A stretch of 64,000 bases of DNA from Bostrychus sinensis (GCA_020698575.1 CM036247.1:1012436-1076435), one strand, 5' to 3'; positions 45,591 to 57,965 are shown, counted from the first letter of the stretch. Program-made: numbers and translations. Notes: generated by a model from the sequence alone, not told the origin.

Positions 45591-45636
<46 letters not shown>

Positions 45637-47727
45637 GATACTACTACTGATACTACTACTACTACTACTACTACTGATACTACTACTACTGATACTGATA
45701 CTACTACTACTGATACTACTGATACTACTACTACTGATACTGATACTACTACTACTACTACTACTACTGATACTACTACTACTACTACTGATACTGATAC
45801 TACTACTACTGATACTACTACTACTGATACTACTACTACTACTGATACTACTACTGATAGATACTACTACTACTGATACTACTACTACTACTACTACTAC
45901 TACTGATACTACTGATACTACTACTACTGATACTACTGATACTACTACTACTGATACTACTGATACTACTACTACTGATACTACTGATACTACTACTACT
46001 GATACTACTACTGATACTACTACTACTGATACTACTGATACTACTACTGATACTACTACTACTGATACTACTGATACTACTACTACTACTACTGATACTA
46101 CTACTGATACTACTACTACTGATACTACTACTGATACTGATACTACTACTACTACTACTGATACTGATACTACTACTACTACTACTACTACTAATACTAC
46201 TGATACTACTACTACTGATACTACTACTACTGATTGATACTACTACTACTACTACTACTGTTACTACTACTACTGATTGATACTACTACTACTACTACTG
46301 ATACTACTACTACTGATACTACTACTACTACTACTACTGATACTACTACTACTACTACTGATACTACTACTGATACTACTACTACTACTACTACTACTGA
46401 TACTACTACTACTGATACTGATACTACTACTACTGATACTACTGATACTACTACTACTGATACTGATACTACTACTACTACTACTACTACTGATACTACT
46501 ACTACTACTACTGATACTACTACTGATACTGATACTACTACTACTGATACTACTACTACTGATACTACTACTACTACTGATACTACTACTGATAGATACT
46601 ACTACTACTGATACTACTACTACTACTACTACTACTACTGATACTACTGATACTACTACTACTGATACTACTGATACTACTACTACTGATACTACTGATA
46701 CTACTACTACTGATACTACTACTGATACTACTACTACTGATACTACTGATACTACTACTGATACTACTACTACTGATACTACTGATACTACTACTACTAC
46801 TACTGATACTACTACTGATACTACTACTACTGATACTACTACTGATACTGATACTACTACTACTACTACTGATACTGATACTACTACTACTACTACTACT
46901 ACTAATACTACTGATACTACTACTACTGATACTACTACTACTGATTGATACTACTACTACTACTACTACTGTTACTACTACTACTGATTGATACTACTAC
47001 TACTACTACTGATACTACTACTACTGATACTACTGATACTACTACTACTGATACTACTACTACTACTACTACTGATACTACTACTACTGATACTACTGAT
47101 ACTACTACTACTGATACTACTACTACTACTACTACTGATACTACTACTACTGATACTACTACTACTACTACTACTGATACTACTACTACTACTACTACTG
47201 ATACTACTACTACTGATACTACTACTACTACTACTACTACTGATACTACTACTACTGATACTGATACTACTACTACTGATACTACTACTACTACTACTAC
47301 TGATACTACTACTACCGATACTACTACTACTACTACTACTGATACTACTACTACTGATACTACTACTACTACTACTACTGATACTACTACTACTACTACT
47401 ACTGATACTACTACTACTACTACTACTGATACTACTACTACTGATACTACTACTACTACTACTACTGATACTACTACTACTGATACTACTGCTACTACTA
47501 CTACTACTACTGCTACTACTACTACTACTGATACTACTACTACTGATACTACTACTACTACTACTACTGATACTACTACTACTACTACTACTACTGATAC
47601 TACTACTACTACTACTACTGATACTACTACTACTGATACTACTACTACTACTACTACTGATACTACTACTACTGATACTACTACTACTACTACTACTGAT
47701 ACTACTACTACTGATACTACTACTACC
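45275..47727. repeat. 2.45-kb ACT/GAT microsatellite with higher-order duplication
   Basis: (ACT)n interrupted by GAT. Rare markers show block duplication: GATAGATAC at 45856 and 46591, and CTGTTACTACTAC with ATTGATAC around 46250 and 46960, so blocks of about 0.7 kb are repeated. Long Asp/Thr, Leu/Ile and Val/Ser frames are artefacts. Confidence 0.95.
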
Positions 47728-49319
47728 AAAGTCCCTGGGACAGGTCCAGGACCTGAGACCTTTAAAGGAACGAAGATGAGAAGATGAATGAATAAAAGCT
47801 CTCCGCTGTTTTCATTTTGTAAAAGCAGCTCTGGGACCTCCCTGCGCTGCACAGAACTGTGTTTAATACAATCCCAGTGGTGTGGCTCCATCTGGTGGTA
47901 AGACCATGAACTGCACTCTTTCAGATTTTTCCATTGTTAAATTAAATTAAATCCTCATTTCAAGGGAAACTCTCTACATTTTAAATCAAGCCTAGTTTCA
48001 AGTTTCCACCTTATTCTGTGTATGTATTTATTTTAAAGTGGCGATGTCGGGATTCAGTTCCAAAGGTGGAAGAAATACTTCAAAACCTGTACTCAGGTAA
48101 AAGTACTGCTACTTCAAAACATCCTTCAGGTAGGAGTAAAAGTAGCTTACATAACTGCCCCTAAAGATTTAACTACTGAATGTTAAGTTTACTGAAGTAG
48201 AAAGTACTATTACTACTATCACCTACTTTACTCTGAGGTCAGATATTATCCTCACCTCATTCACCTGAATAAAAGTAAACATTTCCTCTAAAATGTAAAA
48301 GAATCAGATTAGGCTTAAATAACTTGAATGACTTTATTAAAACAGACTTGAAAACAAACTTATCACCAGAACAAGGCGTTTAACAAGAGCTCACCAAAAC
48401 AAAACGTCCCATTAACTCAACAGCTTTTTAGCCAAACGCAGATCTCTCCGTCACTGCCCATCGCTTATTTATGTTTTTATTTATCAAACATTAAGAAAAC
48501 ACTCAACCAACACCACTTTCTGAACAGATTTACATCCAAATATTCAACATCTAAAGCAAAAATATTCGTTGATATGCAGAATTCAGTGTGTGTGCTCTTT
48601 GTGCCGGTCCGAAGCCTGGGTAAAGGAAAGAAAAGACAAAACTCTTCGCCTTTACACATTATTAGCATCATCTGTAGACGGGACGCTGTGAAAGGAACGT
48701 GGTCGAGAGAAACAAAAACATGAATCGAGATGGAAAAGTAAAGAAATTTTGAACATAAATTTGTTGAAATCACAAAAACTATATCTATTTGTTGTTAATA
48801 ATAAATGCGATTTTTCTTTTTGTAAATGTGGTTCTGTTAAATCCCTTCAGAGCCGAGTTCTTCCCTACAGGAGACGTTTGGAGAAGCAGACAGGAGCAAT
48901 AAAACAGAGACCAACTTCTGTTGTAAATGAGGCTTGGAGATTATAAAACCTGAGATATTTCAATATTAATTTAACTGTGTTCCATAGACAACGTCTACTA
49001 CTAATACTGCTACTACAGAGTTTTTTAATGATCGAATAAAGTCACGTGATGTTGCGTTTTACTTCTGCCACAAACCAAAACACAAACCACCTCAACGTGA
49101 CCAAACATGTCTGCGGTAGGGCTGGGCAAAAAAAAAACAACACTAATTAATTTGATTATTTTACTTTTTTGATTTAGAACGATGTCAAAAAAAGGCTCTG
49201 TGGTATAATCCACTTGGACAATGCTACTGCCAGAGCCCAGAGCAGCGTAGATACTCTCAGACTCTGCAGACACAGAAGAAGACGTTACCTCAGTGATGTG
49301 CAGCAGTATACTATTTTGT

Positions 49320-49320
<1 letters not shown>
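47728..49320. other. Intergenic between plekho1 and the CHTOP-like gene
   Basis: No exon recognised. It has a short piece of the AAGTAAAAGTA dispersed repeat near 48060-48260 and, near 49115, a transposon-like start TAGGGCTGGGCAAAA. Confidence 0.45.
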
Positions 49321-49350
<30 letters not shown>

Positions 49351-49351
49351 A
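49321..49351. repeat. (ACT)n microsatellite
   Basis: Ten ACT units, unrelated in position to the large array. Confidence 0.85.
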
Positions 49352-49402
49352 CTGGAGGAGCTTGTACTGGGGCGTACCAAGTTCTTGCACTGAGAAGAGT
49401 CT

Positions 49403-50717
49403 AGTCCTGGTTGAGTCCTGGTTGAGTCCTGGTTGAGTCCTGGTTGAGTCCTGGTTGAGACCTGGTTTAGACCTGGTTTAGACCTGGTTTAGACCTGGTT
49501 TAGACCTGGTTTAGTCCTGGTTTAGACCTGGTTTAGACCTGGTTTAGTCCAGGTTTAGACCTGGTTTAGACCTGGTTTAGACCTGGTTTAGACCTGGTTT
49601 AGTCCTGGTTTAGACCTGGTTTAGACCTGGTTTAGTCCTGGTTTAGTCCTGGTTTAGACCTGGTTTAGACCTGGTTTAGTCCTGGTTTAGACCTGGTTTA
49701 GACCTGGTTTAGACCTGGTTTAGTCCTGGTTTAGACCTGGTTTAGTCCAGGTTTAGACCTGGTTTAGACCTGGTTTAGACCTGGTTTAGACCTGGTTTAG
49801 TCCTGGTTTAGACCTGGTTTAGACCTGGTTTAGTCCTGGTTTAGACCTGGTTTAGACCTGGTTTAGACCTGGTTTAGACCTGGTTTAGTCCTGGTTTAGA
49901 CCTGGTTTAGACCTGGTTTAGTCCAGGTTCAGTCCAGGTTCAGTCCAGGTTCAGTCCTGGTTTAGACCTGGTTTAGACCTGGTTTAGACCTGGTTTAGAC
50001 CTGGTTTAGACCTGGTTTAGACCTGGTTTAGTCCTGGTTTAGTCCTGGTTTAGACCTGGTTTAGTCCAGGTTCAGTCCTGGTTTAGACCTGGTTTAGTCC
50101 AGGTTTAGACCAGGTTTAGACCTGGTTTAGTCCTGGTTTAGTCCTGGTTTATTTCTGGTTTAGACCTGGTTTAGTCCTGGTTTATTTCTGGTTTAGTCCT
50201 GGTTTAGACCTGGTTTAGTCCTGGTTTAGTCCTGGTTTAATCCTGGTTTAGTCCTGGTTTAGTCCTGGTTTAGACCTGGTTTAGTCCTGGTTTAGTCCTG
50301 GTTTAGTCCTGGTTTAGACCTGGTTTAGTCCTGGTTTAGTCCTGGTTTAGACCTGGTTTAGTCCTGGTTTTGACCTGGTTTAGTCCTGGTTTAGACCTGG
50401 TTTAGTCCTGGTTTAGTCCTGGTTCAGTCCTGGTTCAGTCCTGGTTTAGACCTGGTTTAGACCTGGTTTAGACCTGGTTCAGTCCTGGTTTTGACCTGGT
50501 TTAGTCCTGGTTTAGACCTGGTTTAGTCCTGGTTTAGTCCTGGTTCAGTCCTGGTTCAGTCCTGGTTTAGACCTGGTTTTGACCTGGTTTAGTCCTGGTT
50601 TAGACCTGGTTTTGACCTGGTTTAGTCCTGGTTTAGTCCTGGTTCAGTCCTGGTTCAGTCCTGGTTTAGACCTGGTTTAGACCTGGTTTAGTCCTGGTTT
50701 AGACCTGGTTTAGTCCC
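49403..50717 (+). repeat. 11-bp satellite (CTGGTTTAGAC), locus 8
   Basis: About 120 units, with GGTTGAGTC units at the left edge and GGTTCAGTC, GGTTTTGAC and GGTTTATTTC variants inside. It lies about 120 bases downstream of the CHTOP-like stop codon. Confidence 0.95.
50148..50186 (-). terminator. AATAAA hexamers created by satellite variants
   Basis: Two variant units GGTTTATTTCTGG place TTTATT at 50148-50153 and 50181-50186, which read AATAAA for the minus-strand CHTOP-like transcript, about 650-690 bases past its stop. They are the nearest AATAAA I noticed; use is unproven. Confidence 0.3.
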
Positions 50718-50839
50718 CTGTAACTCTCTTAGCAAACAGAGTTAACACAGAGTCCCTGCTCCTGTCTGCTTCACCAAACCTTCTGTTGTCCCTCAGACTG
50801 TTACCGCGCAGAGTCCCTCCTCAGTCCCACGCCGGGCCC

Positions 50840-51081
50840 TCAGTCCCACGCCGGGCCCTGTCCCGCCATGGCCATGTACTCGTCCAGCTCCGCGTCCAGC
50901 CGGCTGCGGGACAGGGCCATGTAGTCGTCCAGCTGCTGGTCCAGGCGGCTCTTGGTGTGGGACATGTAGGCGTCCAGCTCCGCGTCCAGCTCCATTTTAC
51001 TGGGGACGGCTTTTCGCTGCCGGCCACGCCCCTTCGCAACAAAGGCCACGCCCCCTGAGAGTCTGCTCCGGAGCGGTTTTC
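50840..51081 (-). CDS. chtop: CHTOP-like exon 5: FoP C-terminal repeats
   Basis: Acceptor TGCGTTTACAG, phase 1; ends GQGPAWD and a stop at 50840-50842. Encodes GRGRQRKAVPSK then three successive 15-residue units LDAELDAYMSHTKSR, LDQQLDDYMALSRSR and LDAELDEYMAMAG. Confidence 0.78.
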
Positions 51082-54000
51082 CTGTAAACGCAAAGCAAAG
51101 TGACATCAGCAGCAGTTTTCTTTGTCTCGTAAACAAAATCAGTGAATGTTTTATTCCCTTTTTTCGGTGTAGGTTTTACTTTTTGTGCAGAACAGACTTA
51201 AGCCCTTTTCACATGGGATAAGCATTTACCCCTGGACCTCTGTAATTCGTGAATTCCCCCTGACGTCAGTGTTTTTAGTCGGGCATTCACACGGGATAAA
51301 CGATGTCTGTAATTTACTAGATTTTACCAACTTTATCCCAGATATGACGTATTGAAAATCACACAGATTTATAATAAAAATCCCAGATTTCGTTTATGTT
51401 TCCAGCTCTACTTAATCCTAAACTGCTATCTTTTGTTGATTTCCTGTCGTGACAAAAACAGACTTTACCTCAGGCTACGCTGCAGCTCATCCATTATCTG
51501 TGGACATTTCTCTTCTTAAACAGCAGGTGGCGCTCTTTATTAATCCATTCACTGTGATTCGTCTCTGGATCTAACTTTAGCACTGAAAGCGTCCTAACTT
51601 TCCAAAACAGCCCCATGTTGCTCCAGAAACTGAGTCTAACGTTGCCATGACGACGGGAGGTGGGCTTCCGGGTCACGTCTTCACCGCAGTTTGTTTATTT
51701 TATTATTATTATTTTTTACTCTGAGAAAAAAAGTAATGGTTTCAGAGTAAGACCAAAAGAGACGTCTTATTATTGCGAGAGTTTAAATCCAGAGGTAAAA
51801 TGCAGCGTTAAAGACATTTTGGATCACTGTTAGGAACTTTAGGAAACAATCTGCGACAGAATCGTCCTGAATCACAGACCTGGGGAATTCTCACGGAATA
51901 AAAATCACTGACGACATCGGCGATTATTACAAATGACTGGAGCTCCCTGCGTAAAACTGATGCTGTGCGAATAGGGCTTAAGACTGTTCTTTTCAACTGT
52001 GCATATGCCAACTGAAAGTGTTTTATCTGCACTCTTCTCTTTTAATTTAATTTTAAATTCTTAATTCTTAATTATACTCTTTAAATTTGATTTTATTGTT
52101 TTAATTGTGTTTTGTACTTTTAAATTTGCCTTTTTTTTCTGTAAAGCACTTTGAATTGCTCTGTGTATGAATTGTGCTGTACAAATAAACTTGCCTGGCC
52201 TTGCCTAGGGCTTAAGTCATACTTTCTCCAGCAGCCGTTAATTCAACAACCAATGAGAGCAGATTAAAATCATTAAAGACCAGGGTTCATGCACTTTACC
52301 AGGAATTTTCCATGACTTTTCCAAAATTTGCATTAATAAACAGTATTCAAAATATCCAACGTGGTACATTAGAAACTATGGTGCAGTTTCATTGGTTTAA
52401 AGCCCAGAGTCCTGTGTCTGTGAGCAGCTCTGTCCTCTGTGAGCGGGGACAGCAGCAGGAGCCAGTTGTACAAAGAAAAAGTGGTTTGTCTGAATGTGGT
52501 GGACGTCAGAGGGACTTTACTGTTGTTAAAACAGAACTCAGTAACTTTTTGACCTTAAATAAACAGTTTGTGAGTGTGTGTGATGGTTAAACGAGTTGTT
52601 GTGGGGTGAATGAAGCGTCCTGCAGCGCCCCCTGCTGTCTTTGGGCTGAAAACAACACTCGCACTGAGTCTGGGAGCTGCCGGTGTCACAGAAGTCTCGA
52701 GTCTCACGAGAAAGCGTCACACTGAGGTTAGAGCAAGACAGGGGTGGATTTCTTTCTCGACTTTTGTAGCGGCAGAACAAACTTTGTACAGTTGTGGAGG
52801 GAAAAACAAAAGTAAAGACGAGCGAGGGATCATAACAGGAGTCAGCTGGACCTGTTTACGATACTGCTTCACCCGAAATGTAGGAGGAGCTCTACAGAGG
52901 AAGATGATGCAAAAACAGCAAAGAAACGAGCAGAGTTACTGAGTTCCACTTGAAAATGGAAACAGGACAAAGACAAAAATCCCACAGAGGACTGAACAAC
53001 AACGAGGACTTCAGCAGAACCAACAGGAGACCAAGGAAAGAACTAAACACTGTTCATCAGAGACAAGTTATTACATTAGCTCTGTAGGCAGCCAACTGTC
53101 TTCATATGAATAAACTTTATGATCTACAGAGAGGTAGTGGTGACCTCCGGTCGTGTAGGACGACTTTAAGATTGATCAGGAATCGTTAAGAGAATCAATA
53201 AAGTATGGGACTGATGTTGATTAAATCTGATCATTTCCCATCCCTCGTCACGCTTTTCCCCTTTAACAGGGCTCAGATGACGTCTTTAAGTCTATTTTTT
53301 TACTTTTTTAATCACAATATGCTAAGTCCTGTTTTGTGTGAGTAGAGAGCCTAGATACAGGAGAGCTCACCGACTTCTGCCACCCCTGAAACACTGGACT
53401 GCGACGCCAGACTCTCTGTCGACAGGAAACACGTACGTTTAAACTGACGCACGCTCTGTCCCAGGATCCTCCTCTTCTTCAGGACCCCGCTCTGAGCTGC
53501 TCCTGTAAAAACAACACATATAAAACTTATTTAATACTGTTAAAATATGGTTTAAAAAAGGGTTAAAGACAGTCTAAAATGTATTTAGAACCACAGCATA
53601 AGCACTGAACATTTTAAATATGAATGAGATGCTGTGTAGACCGAGCCAGCGTCATCTGATCACATGATTTCCGCAGAGATGCACAGAGCGGCCATGTTGC
53701 AAAAGCCGCTTGTCACAAATTAAATTTCTATCTGTTTATATCTGTGATAGCATCTGCCAGCTCTCTGTTTACCGTATTTTCCAGACTATAAGCAGCTACT
53801 TTTTCCCCACGCTTTGAACCATGCGGCTTATACAAAGATGCGGCTTTTCTTTGGATTTTTCTTCAGCCGCCAGGGGGCGCTCTAGCAGGAAGTGCAAAAA
53901 CGAGACAGACGGGAAGTCAGTGCAAAGAAGAACAAGTGTTTTTATTTAGCACACGCAACACAACACGCATGAAGATGATTAAAGTCATCAATTACTTTTC

Positions 54001-57000
54001 TGTTTTGTTTGATCTTTTACTGCCGTGTTACAGCCACTGTTCAGAAACAATCAGCTCAGGTTTATAAATAAACATTTACAGTACAAAATCTTTCTGTGTA
54101 TCCAGTAAATATCTCATTTCCCTGGATATCGGCGGCTTATATATGTACATTTTTATTTTTATTTTTTAAACTCAGTGGGTGTGGCTTATATTCAGGTGCG
54201 CTCTAGAGTCTGGAAAATACGCCAAGTAAAAAAGTTAATGTTGCACTGTTTGGCAAAGTTTATTCTTTAAAAAAGTCACATAAAAGATTATTTAATGATT
54301 ACAGCAAGAACAAAGTAAAAACTGATCTGAAGTCAGTCAGCCTCGTTCCTGTCTGCTCAGGTTTGTTAGCAGAGTAAACGTTTCCACAGAGCTTCAGCAA
54401 ACTGGAGAGAAAAAGAAAATACAGCGTTTGGAACAGCTTGGTATTTGTTCTTTTCTGCGCGAGGATGTGGCGATTACAGGATTATTTTCACAACTTTTAT
54501 AGAAATATATCTCAATATTTACTGTGGGTTTATACGAACTGATCGAGCGTTATCCTGGATTGGACTGGTTTTGGACAGAACCAGTGTTCAAAGGTAAAAA
54601 GTTTTTCGGTTTAGGCACTGAGGAATCGTCATTAATTACACATATTTTCTATTTTAAGCACAGAATTAACTTAATTCCCATTTTGTACAGAACATAAGCT
54701 TTCTAACGATGTATATCATGTCTGTATTGACAAAATAAAAACCGTGCAAATTATGTTTTTGGAGTTTCTTTCTGAATCTGGAGGTTAAACATGTAAATCC
54801 TAATACGCCATATCTCAGAAAATGTGTGACTTTTTAAGGCTTTAAACGCTGATTTACATTTTTAGACTTTTAAACCTCAGCGGAAAGCCTAGTTTATTTA
54901 AATATTTATGTTGCCTTTTCACTAATCTGCGTCCCATCTGCTCACATGGACAACAGTGGTTTTAGGGCCATCCTGCCACAGAACACTGTGATGCCTCTAA
55001 GGAGCTCTGCCTCCTGTAAGCTTTTAAATGTGCCCCTCTAAAGTGAGATTGTCGACTGATTTACTAAATAATTGTTGTGGTATTCCAAAGCAGGTTGTGT
55101 GCTGAAGGCTGGTAAACAGTAAATTTTGACATCATATGGGTCTTAAGCATCGACAAGTGAACATTTCTCTAAACATCGCTGTCTGACCTGAACACTTAAC
55201 GTTCAGTATTGAACCGGTGTAGAAAGTGGTAAATATGAACTCAATTTCTGTGCATGATCGCTAATCGCTAGCAGGCTACACCGGCTTTTTGCATCCAAAA
55301 TGGCAGCGCCAACAAACCAAGTCACGTGACTGAGAACGGTCTATAATCAGAACTGGATCACGTCTGAAGCGGACTGGGCCCTCAGGTGCACTGCAGATGT
55401 TTACTGTTGTCATGTTACAGAGGGAGAGCCTCACACAGAGCTGGAGTCCTCGTGCTCAGACTCTGATCGTTCAGAGATAATCGCTGTGTCCTCTGCTGTT
55501 CACTACAGTCACAGCAAAACATTCTCCAAGAAGGCTCAAAGCTCGTTTTCACTCCAATTTCTCCAGATCTGGTTAAAATCCTTGATCTACAGCAGAGCAG
55601 ACAGAAGGACTGTGAGGCGTTCAAGCGTCTGAGGATTCAGCAGCAGCGCTAAAAGTTTGTAGCACTGCATGCTAATAAACGTGGCTAATTTACACAGTAA
55701 TCATAAGTTTACCATTAAATGTAAACAGTGACACTTTGACTTTTTACGAAATGAAACTCAAAGTTAGAAAAAGCGTTCCTCTCTCAGTAAATGCGTCTCA
55801 CACAGCAACAGAAACGTGTCTCAGCTACGGCTAACATGCTTTCACTTTTAAACTTTTACAACGCGATGATGTAAAACGTGTTTTTCTGTGATCCATAGCG
55901 TAGTTCTGACAGTAGTACTGCTGAGTACTGTTTGAGTGCCACTCCTACCTTCAGTAAAGTACTCAGTACACGCTGCAGCAGTTCAACAGTCACCGCGGTA
56001 ACCAGGTCACTACAGCTGTTGTTTATGTGTGTCTTCTAAAGTTTGGCCACAAGAGGGAGCTGTAAGTTTGCAATAATTTATACTAAAATAATAAACTTGA
56101 GTCTGTTGTGTCATTGTAAAGTAATTTCAGTTTGTTTTAGCCACATTTTGAAACTACAGGAATAATTTCATAATTATCAAGATAATATTGTAATCGTGAA
56201 ATAAAACTCTCTTCTGTTCATTTCACTCCTGTACAAAACCTGAGGAAAACATGCAGTGCTCTCATTTTTATAATGCACTGGAGATCTCTCACTTTGTGGG
56301 GCGGGGCTAAACCTCGTCATCGGGGCGGGGCTAAACTTGGCCCTGGGGGCGTGGCACCACCTGCACGTCCGTCTGTATTTGTTCCTGAAGTTCCAGGTGC
56401 CCCGCCTCCAACAGCTCCCCCAGCCGAGCCGCGTCCACACACTGCCCTTCACAGACGCCGCCTACAGACAGGACACAGACAGATCACAGACAGATCACAG
56501 ACTGATCACAGACTGATCACAGACTGATCACAGACTGATCACAGACAGATCACAGACAGATCACAGACAGATCAAATACTGATCACAGACAGATCAAATA
56601 CTGATCACAGACAGATCAAATACTGATCACAGACAGATCACAGACAGGACACAGACAGGACACAGACTGATCACAGACTGATCACAAACTGATCAAATAC
56701 TGATCACAGACAGATCACAGACTGATCAAATACTGATCACAGACAGATCACAGACTGATCACAGACTGATCAAATACTGATCACAGACAGATCACAGACA
56801 GATCACAGACAGATCACAAACTGATCACAGACAGATCACAAACTGATCACAGACAGATCACAGACTGATCACAGACTGATCACAGACAGATCACAGACAG
56901 ATCACAGACTGATCACAGACTGATCACAGACTGATCACAGACTGATCACAGACTGATCACAGACAGAACACAGACAGAACACAGACTGATCACAGACTGA

Positions 57001-57930
57001 TCACAGACTGATCACAAACTGATCACAAACTGATCAAATACTGATCACAGACTGATCACAGACTGATCACAGACAGATCACAGACAGATCACAGACAGAT
57101 CACACACTGATCACAGACAGATCACAGACAGATGAAATACTGATCACAGACAGATCACAGACAGATCACAGACAGATCACAGACAGATCACAGACTGATC
57201 ACAGACTGATCACAGACTGATCAGACAGATCACAGACAGATCACAGACAGAACACAGACTGATCACAAACTGATCACAGACAGATCACAAACTGATCAAA
57301 TACTGATCGCAGACAGATCACAGACAGATCACAGACAGATCACACACTGATCACAGACAGATCACAGACAGATGAAATACTGATCACAGACAGATCACAG
57401 ACAGATCACAGACTGATCACAGACTGATCACAGACAGAACACAGACAGATCACAGACAGATCACAGACTGATCACAGACTGATCACAGACTGATCACAAA
57501 CTGATCACAAACTGATCACAGACAGATCACAGACTGTTCACAGACTGTTCACAGACAGATCACAGACAGATCACAGACAGGAGGTGAGTCAGTAGAGCTG
57601 AGACCGCTTGGCGTTCACTGACCTGGGATCTGGGAACGTTTCTGAGACGCAGGACCAAAGATTTCTGGCTCCTCTTAAAGCGGACTTTTCTTTGGGTCAG
57701 CTCCAACAGAACCTGGGAGAACCTGCAGCGCCACAGCAGAGCCAAACATCACAACCAAATATCACCCCAGGGTCTCTGCATGGCTCAACAAGTTAAGACT
57801 TTTTAGGCCCAGCAGAAACCGCAATGCACCGTGTGTCTGTGGACATGCGAGTGTTGGACTTTACTCACCGATCGTGGAGTGACAGCGTTGTTTTTTTCTC
57901 CAGATACAGACAGTCCGGCTTTTTCTCCAT
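50840..57930 (-). CDS. chtop: CHTOP-like (Friend of PRMT1) mRNA-export adaptor (gene span)
   Basis: Five coding exons: 57930-57869, 57722-57623, 56461-56293, 53502-53371, 51081-50840; total 705 bases, 234 aa (human CHTOP 248). The N-terminal TLSLHDRFSQVL resembles CHTOP MSLNERFTNML, and the C-terminus has three LDxxLDxYM repeats of the FoP C-terminal domain, which in CHTOP and ALYREF bind the helicase UAP56/DDX39B in the TREX mRNA-export complex. Only a short KGRGRQRK replaces the long Arg-Gly methylation domain of true CHTOP, so this may be a divergent paralogue. All introns GT-AG; phases 2, 0, 1, 1 are consistent, though the exon-3 donor is uncertain. Confidence 0.6.
51195..52218. mobile_element. 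DNA transposon remnant (GACTTAAGCCCT ends), interrupted by a LINE
   Basis: GACTTAAGCCCTTTTCACA at the left pairs with GGGCTTAAGTC at 52208-52218. The right end was split by a later insertion (51983-52205) bordered by TAGGGCTTAAG repeats. Confidence 0.75.
51983..52205 (+). mobile_element. LINE 3' tail inserted with 11-bp target duplication
   Basis: Ends TACAAATAAACTTGCCTGGCCTTGCC, typical of fish LINE 3' ends with TTGCC-type tails, and contains CTGTAAAGCACTTTGAATTG. Both sides carry TAGGGCTTAAG (51972-51982 and 52206-52216). 5'-truncated, as LINE copies usually are. Confidence 0.8.
52282..52370. mobile_element. Fragment related to the 44328 element
   Basis: CCAGGGTTCATGCAC and TTTTCCATGACTTTTCC match the inverted right part of 44328-44750. 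Confidence 0.5.
52371..53370. other. Rest of CHTOP-like intron 4
   Basis: No exon recognised. A 110-codon plus-strand frame at 52610-52942 has no recognisable motif. Confidence 0.4.
53371..53502 (-). CDS. chtop: CHTOP-like exon 4
   Basis: Acceptor TTTTTACAG, donor GTCG|gtgagc. Only the phase-1 frame is open and it encodes QSGVLKKRRILGQSVRQFKR and a Ser-rich TESLASQSSVSG, joining exon 5 as G|GA. The basic KKRR could be a nuclear localisation signal. Confidence 0.65.
53770..54221. mobile_element. Non-autonomous transposon (TACCGTATTTTCCAGAC), second copy
   Basis: Ends TACCGTATTTTCCAGACTAT and GTCTGGAAAATACGC are related to the 6667-7346 element but shorter and with different interior. CHTOP-like intron 3. 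Confidence 0.75.
54222..56292. other. Rest of CHTOP-like intron 3
   Basis: No exon, RNA gene or tandem repeat recognised. Confidence 0.45.
56293..56461 (-). CDS. chtop: CHTOP-like exon 3 (donor uncertain)
   Basis: Acceptor CTGTCTGTAG. In the phase inherited from exon 2 it encodes AASVKGSVWTRLGW then an Arg/Trp-rich RRGTWNFRNKYRRT. The next exon requires phase 1, which is met by donor CAAA|gtgaga at 56293; the better-looking CAG|gtggtg at about 56358 would break the frame. A shifted frame (ARLGELLEAGHLELQEQIQ) is also open but does not fit exon 2. Confidence 0.5.
56462..57582. repeat. 11-bp minisatellite (ACAGACTGATC / ACAGACAGATC)
   Basis: About 100 units with AAATACTGATC and ACAGAACAC variants. 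It fills CHTOP-like intron 2 and touches the exon-3 acceptor: on the minus strand the last units give TGTCCTGTCTGTAG, so the repeat forms the acceptor tract. Its other end is 40 bases from the exon-2 donor. Confidence 0.95.
57623..57722 (-). CDS. chtop: CHTOP-like exon 2
   Basis: Acceptor GGCGCTGCAG, donor CAG|gtcagt; entry phase 2, exit phase 0. Encodes FSQVLLELTQRKVRFKRSQK followed by SLVLRLRNVPRSQ. Confidence 0.68.
57869..57930 (-). CDS. chtop: CHTOP-like exon 1: start codon
   Basis: ATG at 57930 opens MEKKPDCLYLEKKTTLSLHD and ends CG|gtgagt in phase 2. A GACTTCAG acceptor at 57947 suggests that this exon begins in the 5' UTR. TTLSLHDRF parallels CHTOP TKMSLNERF. Confidence 0.68.
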
Positions 57931-57965
57931 TTCCTGTTGTTTTACGCTGAAGTCAGACAAAAAAA

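Noticed and set aside
45138..47891. Asp/Thr, Leu/Ile and Val/Ser frames of up to 317 codons
   Set aside because: Translations of the ACT/GAT microsatellite.
56273..56527. Plus-strand proline-rich frame
   Set aside because: It is the antisense shadow of CHTOP-like exon 3 and continues into the minisatellite.
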